From Actinomycetales bacterium (lineage in GTDB: Bacteria; Actinomycetota; Actinomycetes; Actinomycetales; Dermatophilaceae), in the NCBI GenBank assembly GCA_016710385.1, contig JADJVX010000022.1, positions 62,001 to 126,000 of the forward strand: DNA of 64,000 bases, read 5' to 3'. Under the pieces are notes generated by a model. It worked only from the letters and a program-made list of their open reading frames with translations, was not told where the DNA came from and searched no databases. The position numbers were made by a program, and so were the translations under genes. How positions within the stretch are numbered: the stretch's first letter is position 1; every line of letters starts with the position of its first letter. Shown here piece after piece: positions 54,389 through 63,961 of the stretch.

Positions 54389-55261
54389 ATGAGCGGCCCC
54401 ACCGACGTCAAGCCGGCGCTCACCGCGCCCGAAGAGGAGTCGATCGGGCCGCGCGACCTCACCCACTGGCGCACCCGCGTGGGCGCCCGGTTGGTGGGCC
54501 TGGTCAACCATGTCATCGGCGCCTATGCGCGCTGGACCCTGGCCGTCATCGCCGCAGTCGGCGGCCTCGCGGCGGTGATCACGACGGCGCTGGCCGCGCA
54601 GGTCTACGCATCGGTCACCGACGAGGGCGAGCTGGCCGGGTTGGACCAACCGATCCTCGAGTATGCCGTGGGGACGCGAACGCCGTTCCTGGAACGGACC
54701 CTCACGACGTTTACCGACATCGGTGGCCCGGTGGGGATGCCCATCCTGGCCAGCCTCGTCGTCGCGGTCATGGTGTGGCGCTGGCGCTCTCGCACCCCAC
54801 TGGTCCTGGCGCTCGTAGCGGCGGCCGGGTCACTTGCGATGACGACGGTGGGCAAACGTCTCATCGGGCGGTCGCGTCCACCCCGTGAGCTGGCCGTCCC
54901 GCCGTTCGAGAACTCGCCGTCCTTCCCGAGCGGGCACACGCTCAACGCCACGGTGATCATCGGCGTTCTGGTCTACCTCTGGTTGCTGCACCTCACCAGC
55001 GCCCGGGCGCGCACCTGGGCACTCGTCGGCGGCGCCTGCTTCGTCCTCTCAATGGGCCTGAGTCGGGTCTATCTCGGCCACCACTGGCTCACCGATGTGG
55101 TCGCCGGGTGGCTCATCGGGTTGGGCTGGCTCGCGACGGTCATCACCGCCCATCGGCTGCACCTCACCGTGCGCCGACGGCGGGAGGCGAGCGGCGCCGG
55201 GGCGGCGAGCGGCGCCGGGGCGGCGAGCACCCGGCATACCGGCTCTGCCGCAGGTCAGTAG
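54389..55261 (+). CDS. PAP2 family phosphatase
   Basis: 290 residues with six TM helices (about 52-72, 112-130, 138-153, 188-203, 210-224, 240-256). The three PAP2 motifs are KRLIGRSRP (156-164), PSGH (180-183) and SRVYLGHHWLTDV (225-237). An undecaprenyl-pyrophosphate or phosphatidic-acid phosphatase on the outer face of the membrane. The tail repeats GAGAAS twice. Overlaps the convergent RND gene by 7 bp. Confidence 0.9.
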   Translation: MSGPTDVKPALTAPEEESIGPRDLTHWRTRVGARLVGLVNHVIGAYARWTLAVIAAVGGLAAVITTALAAQVYASVTDEGELAGLDQPILEYAVGTRTPFLERTLTTFTDIGGPVGMPILASLVVAVMVWRWRSRTPLVLALVAAAGSLAMTTVGKRLIGRSRPPRELAVPPFENSPSFPSGHTLNATVIIGVLVYLWLLHLTSARARTWALVGGACFVLSMGLSRVYLGHHWLTDVVAGWLIGLGWLATVITAHRLHLTVRRRREASGAGAASGAGAASTRHTGSAAGQ

Positions 55262-58200
55262 GTGCCGCGCAGGTCGGCGCCGAATCCGCGCTTGTGGCGG
55301 GCGCGTTCGAGCAGCAGGTAGAGCGCCGGCACGATGAGCAAGGTCAACACGGTCGAGCTGAACAGTCCGCCGATGACGACGAGCGCGAGCGGTTGGCTGA
55401 TGAACGCGCCGCCGCCGGTGAGGCTCATCGCCATCGGGGTCAGCGCGAGGATCGTCGCGAGCGCGGTCATGACGATGGGCCGCAGCCGATGCCGGCCGCC
55501 TTCCAGGACGGCCTCCTCGATGCCCAGGCCGCGCCCGCGGTATTGGTTGACCAGGTCGATCAGCACGATCGCGTTGGTGACGACGATGCCCACGAGCATG
55601 AGCAGGCCGATCATCGACGCGACACCCAACGGCTTGCCGGTGATGAGCAGCAGCCCGATCGCCCCGGTCGCGGCGAAGGGAATCGACACCATGAGCACGA
55701 GCGGCTGCAGGAGGCTGCCGAAGGTCGCGACGAGGATCGCATAGGTGATGGCGATCGCCACGAGCAGCGCGAGCCCGAGCTGCCCGAACGCCTCGGCCTG
55801 ATCGGCGCTCACCCCACCGACCTTGGCAGTGGCGCCGGCCGGCAGCGGGGTGTCGGCCAGCACTTTGGTCAGCGCGGTCGTGAGTGCCCCGAGGTCCTCG
55901 CCCGTCGGCACCGCGCTGATGACCGCGGTGCGCGCGCCGTCCTGCCGGGTGAGGCTCGCGGGCGCGTCCTGCCGGGTCACCGTGGCCACGTCACCGAGGG
56001 TCAGCGGTATGCCGGTCGGCCCCACTCCCAGCCGCAGCGCGGTGAGCGCATCGAGCCCGACCGGGGCGCTGCCCTGGCGCAGGGTCACCGGGTGACCGAC
56101 GCCGTCGATGGTGATCTCGCCGAGCGACGTGCCGCGCAGCTCGCCGGCGACCATCCCACCGACGACGGTCTCCGAGAGCCCCGCCTGACGAGCCTTGGCC
56201 CGGTCGACCTCGACGGTGACCGTCGGGATGAGCACGGCGAGGTCGTTGGTGACATCTCGGGCACCGGGCAGCTTGGCCACAGCAGCCGTGAGTGCAGTGG
56301 CCGCCGTGCGCAGGGTGGCCTCGTCGGGGGCCTTGACGATGACCTGGGCCGTCGACGCTCCAGTGGGCCCGCCGCCGCTGCTGGCCGTGATGGTGCCGAG
56401 TTCGGGGTGCTGGTCGGCGAAGCGACGCACGTGCTCGGTGAGCGAATCGACACCGCCCTTGGTCGTCGTGATGTTGAAGGTGGCCTTGTTGGCACCGCCC
56501 CCGGTGAAGGCGGCCAGGGGGCCGGTGCTGCCCACGGTCACCTGATAGGTGACCACGTCGGGCCGGCCGTTGAGGCTCGCCTCGACCTGCTTGACGGCCT
56601 CGTCGGTGACCTCGAGCGAGGTGCCGGCCGGCAGCTTCTGGCTCACCGTGAGCGTGGTGCCGCCGGAGTTGCCGATGAAGTCGGTCTTGAGCAGGCTGGC
56701 GGCGCCGCCCGACATGACGAGCACGAGCAGGCCGAGCAGCACGGTGACCACCGGTCGGCGCACCACCCAACGCAGCGTGGGCAGGTAGGCGCGCTGGAGC
56801 CGGGTGACGGGTTCGTCCTGCTCGGGGATCCGCACGCTCGACTGGGCTGGCGGTGCCGGCGCCTCCTCGGTGAGGGCCTCTCTGGCGAGGGCCTCCTTGG
56901 TGAGGGCCTCCGTGGTGAGGGCCTCCGTGGTGAGGGCCTCCGTGGTGAGGGCCTCCTCGGTGAGGGTCTTGCGGTGGCGACCGGACGGCATACCGGCGCT
57001 CTTGGCGGCAGCGTGGGCCCGGCCGCGGCCGGCGAGGAACCAGTAGCCGAGCACCGGCACGATGGTGAGCGAGACGAACAGCGACGCGATCATCGCGAGC
57101 GTGACGGTGAGGGCGAAGGGACGGAAGAGCTCGCCGACCTGGCCTCCCCAAGAGCCAGCGGGATGAAGACCGCGACGGTCGCCAGCGTCGAGGACGTGAC
57201 CGCGGTCGCCACCTCCCGGACGGCCGTGGGGATGGCCTCGCGGCGGGACTGGCCCATCTGCAGATGTCGTTCGATGTTTTCGATGACGACGATCGAGTCG
57301 TCGACGACCCGGCCCACCGCGATGGTCAGCGCGCCGAGGGTGAGGATGTTGAGGGTGAACCCGCCCACCCGCAGGCCGAGCAGCGCGATGAGCAGCGACA
57401 GCGGGATCGACACGGCAGTGACGAGGGTGAGCCGCACCGACAGCAGGAACACAAAGACGACGAGCACCGCGAAGGCCAGCCCGAGCATGCCCTCGGTCGT
57501 GAGGTCCCGGACCGATTCGGTGATGAACGGCGCCTGGTCGTAGACCACGGCGGTCTTGCCGTTGCTCACCAGTCGCTCGAGGTCGGGGCGCAGCTTTTCG
57601 AGTGCCTGCGAGATGCCGACGGTGTTGCCGTCCGGCGTCTTGGTGATCGCCAGGGTGAGGCTCGGTATGCCGTTCGTGCGAGACCGCGACGTGACGTCGG
57701 CTTCGGCGAGGGAGACCTTGGCGACGTCACCGAGGGTCACCGTGGCGGGGTTCGCGGGCGTGGTCGGGGGCGTGGTCGTTGGTTTCGTGGTGGCCGCGGC
57801 GGTGGCCGCGGGGGTGGCCGCGGGGCTCGTCGCGGGGGTGGCCGTGCGGGGCAGCGGTAGGGCGGCGAGCTGATCCACCGAGGTGATCGGACTGCCCACC
57901 TGGACGCTCAACTCGGACCGACCCTCGGCGAGCTGCCCCGCCGGGATGACCAGGCCGTTGACCTTGAGCACATCGCTCACCGCGGTCGGAGACACCCCGG
58001 CAGCAGCGAGCTTGGCCCCGTCGAGGTCGACGACCACGACCTGGTCGGCCACTCCGCTCACCTGCACGTCACGCACTCCGGCGATGCCCGCAATCTTGGG
58101 CACGACCTGCGCGCGCACGGTCGCGAGCAGCTGCTGCTGGTCGGCTCCGCCGGACATCGACATCTGGATGATCGGGAAGTCACCGATGCTGCCGGTGATC

Positions 58201-58580
58201 ACCTGAGGCGTGGCGCCATCGGGCAGGCCGCGCAGGTTGAGCACGGCCCGCTGGGCATCGGTCTGGGCGGTGCCGAGGTCCTCGCCGTAGGCCAGGGTCA
58301 CCATGACGGTCGAGACGCTGTCACTGGAGGTCGAGGTCACCTTGGTGACCCCGCGCAGCCCGAGCACCGCGCCCTCCATCGGGCGGGTCACCCGGGCCTC
58401 GACGACCGACGCGCTCGCGCCTGGCACCGGCGTGACGATCCCCATGATCGGGAACTGGATCGAGGGGATGAGCTCCTGCTTGAGCGAACCCATCGCGATC
58501 ACCCCGCCCACCATGAGGAAAACGGTCAGCAGCGCGGTAAGCGCGCGATTGCGCAGGCTGAGGCGGGAGAGCGCGTTCAC
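55255..58580 (-). pseudogene. RND efflux pump (HAE1/AcrB type), frameshifted
   Basis: About 1108 codons in two frames. N-terminal half (from ATG 58580): TM1, porter domain with PVPGASASVVEARVTRP, TM block with GRVVDDSIVVIENI (proton-relay Asp pair). C-terminal half (to 55255): second porter domain and GLLMLVGIVVTNAIVLID. The shift is at the C run 57146-57149 (G run on the coding strand): one added base gives FIPLALGGGQVGELFRPFAL. In the loop before the second porter domain a 15-bp tandem repeat codes (T/K)EALT-type pentads. Probably a sequencing indel; the intact protein would be a proton-driven exporter or lipid transporter. Confidence 0.85.
56861..56970. repeat. 15-bp tandem repeat (7 units) in the RND gene
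   Basis: GGTGAGGGCCTCCGT-like units repeat in frame on the minus strand and code TEEAL/TTEAL/TKEAL/AREAL pentads: seven units, two of them identical on both sides. Length can change by 5 residues without breaking the frame, so this is a candidate variable-number repeat. Confidence 0.8.
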
Positions 58581-58773
58581 TGAGATCCTCCGGTTCCGCC
58601 GGACCCCGCGTCGGAGCGGTGGCGATGCGATAGCACCGGTCAGGTTACGCCCGGTTCCCTTCGATCATCGAACCTCTCCTACACCCCGGCACACCCACTC
58701 CGGTATGCCGTTCGGCCGCTCCCGGCCGGAGGCTCGTTAACCTTCTCGCCGGTCGAGAGGTTCGTTCCCCTTC

Positions 58774-58934
58774 TCGAGCACAGCCAGCCACCGGACTGAC
58801 ACGATTCGCTGCTTCCGGTCACGGCAACCAACCAAACGCGTCAGTTTGGGGTCAGCGGACCGTGCGATCACACGGGTGTGGGTGATCGTTGGGGGAGCAC
58901 GAGTTGAGCGGAGCCACGGCCGGTCAGGCCGATC
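58774..58934 (+). repeat. 161-bp direct repeat, left copy
   Basis: Nearly identical to 61107-61267 (few substitutions, one small indel). Contains the 51-bp palindromic element and ends exactly at the IS21 junction with GATC. Confidence 0.88.
58795..58845 (-). repeat. 51-bp palindromic element, copy 2
   Basis: Starts ACTGAC, ends GTCAGT, 51 bp. About 70% identical to copy 1 in the opposite orientation. Confidence 0.75.
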
Positions 58935-59002
58935 TGTCGACGGCGCTTGAAAACTGAGCTGTGACGGCGCTCGAAAAGTGAGCACTCTTCGACGATTGGA
59001 GT

Positions 59003-60040
59003 GTGATCACCATGGAGGACTGGGCGCTGATCAGGAGGCTGGCCGCCGAGGGTGTGCCGAAGGCCAAGATCGCCAAGAGGTTGGGCCTCGCGAGGAACAC
59101 GGTCGCCAAGGCTGTGGCCTCGGACGGTCCGCCGAAGTACGAACGCAGGCCGGGGCCGACGTCGTTCACGCCGTACGAGGCGCGGGTGCGTCAGCTGTTG
59201 GCGGACACTCCGGACATGCCGGCCACGGTGCTGGCCGAACGTGTCGGGTGGACCGGGTCGATCCGCTGGTTCCGCGATAACGTCAACCGGGTCCGGGCTG
59301 ACCACCGCCCGATCGATCCAGCCGATCGGCTGACGTGGACGGCCGGGGACGTGGCTCAGTGCGACCTGTGGTTCCCGCCGCGCAAGATCCTGCTCGAGGA
59401 TGGCTCGCGGACGCTGCTTCCGGTGCTGGTCATGACCTGCGGGTACTCCCGCTACATGCTCGGGCGGATGATCCCGACGCGGAAGACACCGGACCTGCTG
59501 CTCGGGACGTGGGACCTGCTCAGTGAGCTGGGTCGGGTGCCGCGCCGGTTGATCTGGGACAACGAGCCTGGCATCGGACGGCGCAAGGTCACCGAACCGG
59601 TCGCGGTGTTCGCCGGGACGCTGGCCACGAAGGTGGTGCTGCTGCCGCCGCGGGACCCGGAGTCCAAGGGCATCGTCGAGCGGCGCAACGGCTTCTTCGA
59701 GACTTCCTTCATGCCCGGCCGACACTTTGAGTCCCCGGCCGACTTCAACGCCCAGTTCACCCACTGGCTGACCACCGCCAACGCGCGGACGGTGCGCACC
59801 CTCAAGGCACGGCCGACCGATCTGCTCGCCGCGGACAAGGAGTCGATGCTGCCCCTACCGCCGGCGGTGCTGCACCTGGGCTGGCGCAACCACGTCCGCC
59901 TGGGCCGGGACTACTACGTGCGCGTCGACACCAACGACTCCCCCCCGGGCCCCCGGGGGCGGCCCGCCGCCGGGGGGGCCCGGGCCCCGGCCCCCCCCGC
60001 GGGCCCCCCCCCCCCCCCCCCCCCCCCCCACAGGAGGTGA
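59003..60040 (+). pseudogene. istA: IS21 transposase IstA, 3' part lost in a poly-GC block
   Basis: N-terminal HTH (EDWALIRRLAAEGVPKAKIAKRLGLARNTV), then the DDE domain: AQCDLWF (D), IWDNEPG (D), KGIVERRNGF (E). Sequence is normal to about residue 312 (YVRVDTND), after which the frame runs into an almost pure G/C block (59940-60030) and the last 100 or so residues of the family are missing. GTG 59003 or ATG 59012 start. Confidence 0.85.
59940..60030. other. Artefactual poly-G/C block inside the IS element
   Basis: Runs of C and G up to about 29 bases with no A/T, where a conserved coding sequence is expected. Best explained as a badly resolved gap. The 34232-34292 and 54122-54136 blocks look alike. 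Confidence 0.75.
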
Positions 60041-60047
60041 GTCAGCC

Positions 60048-60849
60048 ATGACACCCAAGGCCCACCGCCGGGAGCGAGTCGCTCAAGCAGATCACCCACC
60101 TGGCCGCCGCGCTGAAGGCACCGCGGATCACCGAGGCCGCCGCCCGCCTGGCTGACCACGCCCGCGACACAGGGTGGACCCACGAGGACTACCTGGCCGC
60201 GGTCCTGGAACGCGAGGTCGCCGCCCGCAACGCCTCCGGCGCCCGGCTACGCATCCGCGCCGCCGGCTTCGGCGCGGTCAAGACCCTGGACGACTTCAAC
60301 TTCGACCACCAACCCGCAGCCCGCACCCCGGTCCAGGCCCTGGCCTCGGGTGCCTACCTGGCCGAGCACCGCAACGTCGTCCTCCTCGGCCCGCCGGGCA
60401 CGGGCAAGACGCACCTGGCCACCGCCCTGGGCGTTGCCGCCGCCCGCCAAGGACACCGGGTGCTGTTCGCCACCGCCACCGACTGGGTCACCCGCCTGAC
60501 CGAGGCCCACGACCGCGGCCGCCTCCCGACCGAGCTGACCCGCCTGCGACGGTACGGGCTGATCATCGTCGACGAGGTCGGCTACCTGCCCTTCGCCCAG
60601 GACGCCGCCAACCTCTTCTTCCAGCTCGTCTCCTCCCGGTACGAGCACGCCTCGCTGATCCTCACCAGCAACCTCGCGTTCAGCTCCTGGGCCGGCGTCT
60701 TCGGCGACCAAGTCGTCGCCGCCGCGATGATCGACCGCATCGTCCACCACGCCGACGTCATCGCCCTCAAAGGCGCCTCCTACCGGCTACGCGACCGCGG
60801 CGTCGACACCCTGCCCAGCATCAAAGCCGAGCAAGAATCCCTAAACTGA
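60048..60849 (+). pseudogene. istB: IS21 helper ATPase IstB, frameshifted near the start
   Basis: From GGAGGTG at 60032-60038 an ATG at 60048 opens MTPKA in frame 0; the main ORF (SESLKQITHLAAALKAP...) is in frame 1 and has no start of its own. One extra C near 60067-60071 accounts for it. The body has GPPGTGKTHLA (Walker A), IIVDEVGYLPF (Walker B) and SNLAFSSW, standard IstB motifs. Next to the artefact block, so the shift is suspect. Confidence 0.85.
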
Positions 60850-60902
60850 AACCGCTCACTCTTCGACCGCCGAAAGTGCTCACTCTTCGAGCGCCGTCGA
60901 CA

Positions 60903-61065
60903 CGATCAGGCGGTCAGGCCGGCCAGGCGGTCAGGCGGTCAGGCCGGCCAGGCCGGCCAGGCGGTCAGGCGGTCAGGCCGGCCAGGCGGTCAGGCGGTCA
61001 GGCCGGCCGGGCGGCCAGGCGGTCAGGCCGGCCAGGGCGGCCAGGCGGTCAGGCGGTCAGGCCGT
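60903..61065. repeat. GGCGGTCAGG/CCGGCCAGG minisatellite
   Basis: About 18 alternating units. Similar units continue after the right repeat (61264-61285) and the IS inserted beside one of them. Confidence 0.85.
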
Positions 61066-61106
61066 CACGCAGGGCGACCGCTGCGACGGGAGCGTTTGGC
61101 ACCTTG

Positions 61107-61267
61107 TCGAGGACAGCCAGCCACCGGACTGACACGATTCGCTGCTTCCGGTCACGGCAACCAACCAAACGCGTCAGTTTGGGGTCAGCGGACCATGCGA
61201 TCAGAGGGCATGGGTGATCGTTGGGGGAGCCACGAGTTGAGCGGAGCCACTGCCGGTCAGGCCGATC
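61107..61267 (+). repeat. 161-bp direct repeat, right copy
   Basis: Mate of 58774-58934. Both are followed, with or without the IS, by GATCAGGCGGTCAGG, so the segment was tandemly duplicated before the IS entered one copy. Confidence 0.88.
61128..61178 (-). repeat. 51-bp palindromic element, copy 3
   Basis: Identical over its length to copy 2 as far as I can read. Confidence 0.75.
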
Positions 61268-61290
61268 AGGCGGTCAGGCCGATCAGGCCG

Positions 61291-62871
61291 TCACGCAGGG
61301 CGACCGCTGCGACGGGGGCGTCCGGAGCCCCCACGTGAGCCCGCGGAGAACGCCGCGGCACTCGGGGTCCGCCCACCGGTGCGCGACGAGACCGACCGGC
61401 CCGCCGCAGCTCGTCCCGCACCGCCCGACCCGGTGCGCGAGGAGTCTGATCGGCTCGCCGCAGCTCGTCCCGAGCCGCCAGGACCGGCGACCGCTCGGCC
61501 ATTTCCGGTCCGGCTGCTCCCCGCACGATTGCTCCCCGCGCGATTGCTCCCCGCGCGGCCCGAACCGCTTCGACCTCCACCCTGACCGCTGCCCCGGCCC
61601 GAGCGGGACTCGGCGGACACCGCGGGAGCCAGCCCACCGGCATACTCGCGCTCTCCCGGCGCCAACTCGCGCAGCAGCGGGTGGCGGTCGGTGACGCGCG
61701 TGGTCGTCGCTCGCACGCCGGCCTTGCGGGTGAGGTCATGGACGTCGCGAACCTGATCGTCGGTCATCAGCGTGACGACGGTGCCGCTGTTGCCGGCGCG
61801 GGCGGTGCGCCCGGACCGGTGCAGGTAGGCCTTGTGCTCGGTGGGCGGGTCGGCGTGCACGACGAGGGCGACGTCGTCGACGTGGATGCCGCGAGCGGCG
61901 ATATCGGTCGCGACCAAGGTCTGCGCTACCCCGCTGCTGAAGGCCTCCATAGTGCGGGTGCGGGCACTCTGGGAGAGGTTGCCGTGCAACTCGACGGTCG
62001 GTATGCCGCGCGCATTCAGTTGGCGGGCAAGGTTTTTCGCGCGGTGCTTGGTGCGGGTGAAGACTACGGTGCGCCCCGGGGCGGCAGTCAGGTCGACGAG
62101 GACCGGCAGGTGATCGGCCGCTGCGACGTGCAACACGTGGTGGGTCATCGCGGCGACCGGCGACTGCGCCGAGTCGGCCTCGTGGGTGACCGGGCGGACG
62201 AGGTAGCGGCGCACGAGCACACCAACTGCGGCGTCGAGAGTCGCGGAGAAGAGCATCCGCTGGCCACCCGTCGGCGTGGCATCCAGTAGCCGGCGCACCG
62301 ACGGCAGGAAGCCGAGGTCGGCCATGTGGTCGGCCTCGTCGATGATCGTCACCTCGACGGCCGCGAGGGAGACGTGACCCTGCGCGATGAGGTCCTCCAG
62401 CCGGCCGGGACAGGCCACGACGATGTCGACTCCGCGCCGGAGGTCGGCGACCTGCGGGCCCTGTCCCACGCCGCCGAAGACGGTGCGGCTGGTGAGGCCC
62501 GCGCGGGTCGCGAGCGGACGCAAGGCTTCGTCTATCTGGGTCGCGAGTTCGCGGGTCGGCGCGAGGATGAGCGCGCGGGGCCGCTTGGGCTGCGGACGCC
62601 GGGTGCTGACTCGCGCGGCCGAGCCGGCCAGACCAGCGGAGCCGGCCAGACCAGCAGAGCCGGTGCCGCCCACGAGCCGGGCGACGAGCGGCAGGAGGAA
62701 GGCATAGGTCTTGCCCGAGCCGGTGCGGCCCCGGCCGAGCACATCGCGACCAGCCAACGAGTCGGGCAGGGTCGCGGCCTGGATCGGGGTGGGCGTGGTG
62801 ATGTCGAGGTCGGCGAGGACGTCGACGAGGAAAGCCGGCACGCCGAGCGCGCCGAAGCTGGCTGAAGACAA
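61291..62871 (-). CDS. DEAD/DEAH-box RNA helicase with Gly/Ser/Arg-rich tail
   Basis: 526 residues. Q motif (TTPTPIQAATLP), motif I GRGRTGSGKT (46-55), APTRELATQI, motif II DEADH, SAT, and C-terminal FTRTK, VATDIAARGIHVDD, HRSGRTARAG. The tail from about 420 is an RGG/SNRAG-type disordered region suited to RNA binding. A GLAGSAGLAGSA insert follows motif I, made by a short DNA repeat. Probably cold or ribosome-related RNA remodelling. Confidence 0.92.
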   Translation of the reverse strand: MSSASFGALGVPAFLVDVLADLDITTPTPIQAATLPDSLAGRDVLGRGRTGSGKTYAFLLPLVARLVGGTGSAGLAGSAGLAGSAARVSTRRPQPKRPRALILAPTRELATQIDEALRPLATRAGLTSRTVFGGVGQGPQVADLRRGVDIVVACPGRLEDLIAQGHVSLAAVEVTIIDEADHMADLGFLPSVRRLLDATPTGGQRMLFSATLDAAVGVLVRRYLVRPVTHEADSAQSPVAAMTHHVLHVAAADHLPVLVDLTAAPGRTVVFTRTKHRAKNLARQLNARGIPTVELHGNLSQSARTRTMEAFSSGVAQTLVATDIAARGIHVDDVALVVHADPPTEHKAYLHRSGRTARAGNSGTVVTLMTDDQVRDVHDLTRKAGVRATTTRVTDRHPLLRELAPGEREYAGGLAPAVSAESRSGRGSGQGGGRSGSGRAGSNRAGSNRAGSSRTGNGRAVAGPGGSGRAAASRSDSSRTGSGGAGRAAAGRSVSSRTGGRTPSAAAFSAGSRGGSGRPRRSGRPA

Positions 62872-63202
62872 GAGAAAACTCCGAAGAATGAGGTGTGTTC
62901 CGCCCGGCGCGACAACGGTCGCGGCGCAAGGGCTACCACGGTGCTGCGAACGGCCCGAGGCGAAACTGAGCGGGCCAGTCCGCCCAGTCTACCGGCAGGG
63001 CGGCACCACTCGGCACCGTCTCGACCACGCGCGGGTGTGCCGCCGCGAAGCCGGCCCACCGGCATACGAGGCGAAAGGGGGATGAAAGCACCCGGCGCGA
63101 CCGATCGGAGTTGTCCAAACCTTGGGATTTCTCCGCCGCTGTGGTGTCATGTCCACGAACGCGGGAAGAGCTATCCCGGTTCGGGGGCACATCCATCGAC
63201 GA
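62872..63202. other. Intergenic region between helicase and secreted protein
   Basis: Divergent promoters; one octamer at 63060. No RNA gene or ORF with support. Confidence 0.5.
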
Positions 63203-63897
63203 ATGGGGCACGACGTGTTCAACTCACTGCGACGCGTGGCCGCTGCGGCTGCGCTCACGCTCGGCCTGGTGGCGGCATCGACCGGCCAGGCCGTGGCAAT
63301 CACCGGGGCACCCCGGACGGCAATGGTCACCCGAGCGTCGGGATGATCATGTTCTACGAGGGCGGCGGGCGCTATCGCTGCACGGCCACCCTCGTCACGC
63401 CGACCGTCCTGCTCACCGCGGCCCACTGCACCATGGGCACGGCCGGCAAGACGCTCGTCACCTTCGACTCGGTCATCGCCGAGGCCCCGCCGAGCGGCAT
63501 TCCGGCCGCCGCCGACCCGGCCGCGGGTTACGTCTCGAGCGACGTCACCAAGGACCCGACCCGCACCTGGTATGCCGGCCAGTCCGCCTACCACCCGCAG
63601 TACAGCGACTTCACCGACATGGACAACTGGAACGATGTCGGCGTGGTCGTCCTCGATACGCCGGTCACGGGCGTCACGCCGTCGAAGATCGCTCCGCTGA
63701 ACTACCTCGACCGGTTCGCTCAGCCCAAGCTCAACAGCACGCTCTTCACGATCGTCGGTTACGGCACCGAGGTCCGCATGATCGTCACGGTGACCAGCTA
63801 TGGCTACACCCAGAACTGCCGCTACCTCGACGGCCTCCAGCGCGTCGACATCAAGGGCGTGCAGTCCTGGCTGATGGGTTACGGCGTCATGCCCTGA
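63203..63897 (+). pseudogene. Secreted trypsin-like (S1) protein, frameshifted and lacking the catalytic serine region
   Basis: Start ATG 63203 (MGHDVFNSLRR). Signal peptide VAAAAALTLGLVAASTGQAVA. In the next frame: SVGMIMFYEGGGRYRCTAT, LLTAAHC (catalytic His), NDVGVVVLD (Asp). The join needs one extra G in the run 63305-63308. Then GYGTEVR passes directly to MIVTVTSYGYTQNC; the stretch that should hold GDSGGP is gone. So the product, if made, would be an inactive secreted protein. Confidence 0.8.
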
Positions 63898-63922
63898 CCT
63901 CTCCTCGCACCGCACCGCACGG

Positions 63923-63961
63923 GACGGGCACGGCATACCAGCGAGGTATGCCGTGCCCGTC
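63923..63961. terminator. 17-bp perfect hairpin built from two octamer copies
   Basis: GACGGGCACGGCATACC pairs with GGTATGCCGTGCCCGTC around loop AGCGA, 26 bp after the trypsin-like gene stop. A moderate T stretch follows (ACCTTTCG). Two inverted octamers make up the top half of the stem. Confidence 0.9.

Larger units (their letters stand above)
58581..58934. other. Intergenic region upstream of the RND gene
   Basis: Contains the RND promoter region, an octamer at 58703, and the left 161-bp repeat (58774-58934) that includes the second 51-bp palindromic element. No gene is visible. Confidence 0.6.
58935..60902 (+). mobile_element. IS21-family insertion sequence
   Basis: Left end TGTCGACGGCGCTTGAAAA..., right end reading inward TGTCGACGGCGCTCGAA...; each end carries a second internal copy (TGTGACGGCGCTCGAAAAG left; CTCACTCTTCGACCGCC right), as in IS21. 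A 5-bp target duplication CGATC flanks it (58930-58934 and 60903-60907). Encodes istA and istB. The middle (59940-60030) is a GC-only block replacing about 300 bp of normal istA sequence. No octamer copy is present. Confidence 0.93.
60903..61290. other. Repeat-rich region between the IS and the helicase stop
   Basis: 60903-61065 is a minisatellite of 8-9 bp units, GGCGGTCAGG and CCGGCCAGG. Then comes the right 161-bp repeat (61107-61267), then a few more units before the helicase stop. No other gene. Confidence 0.65.
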
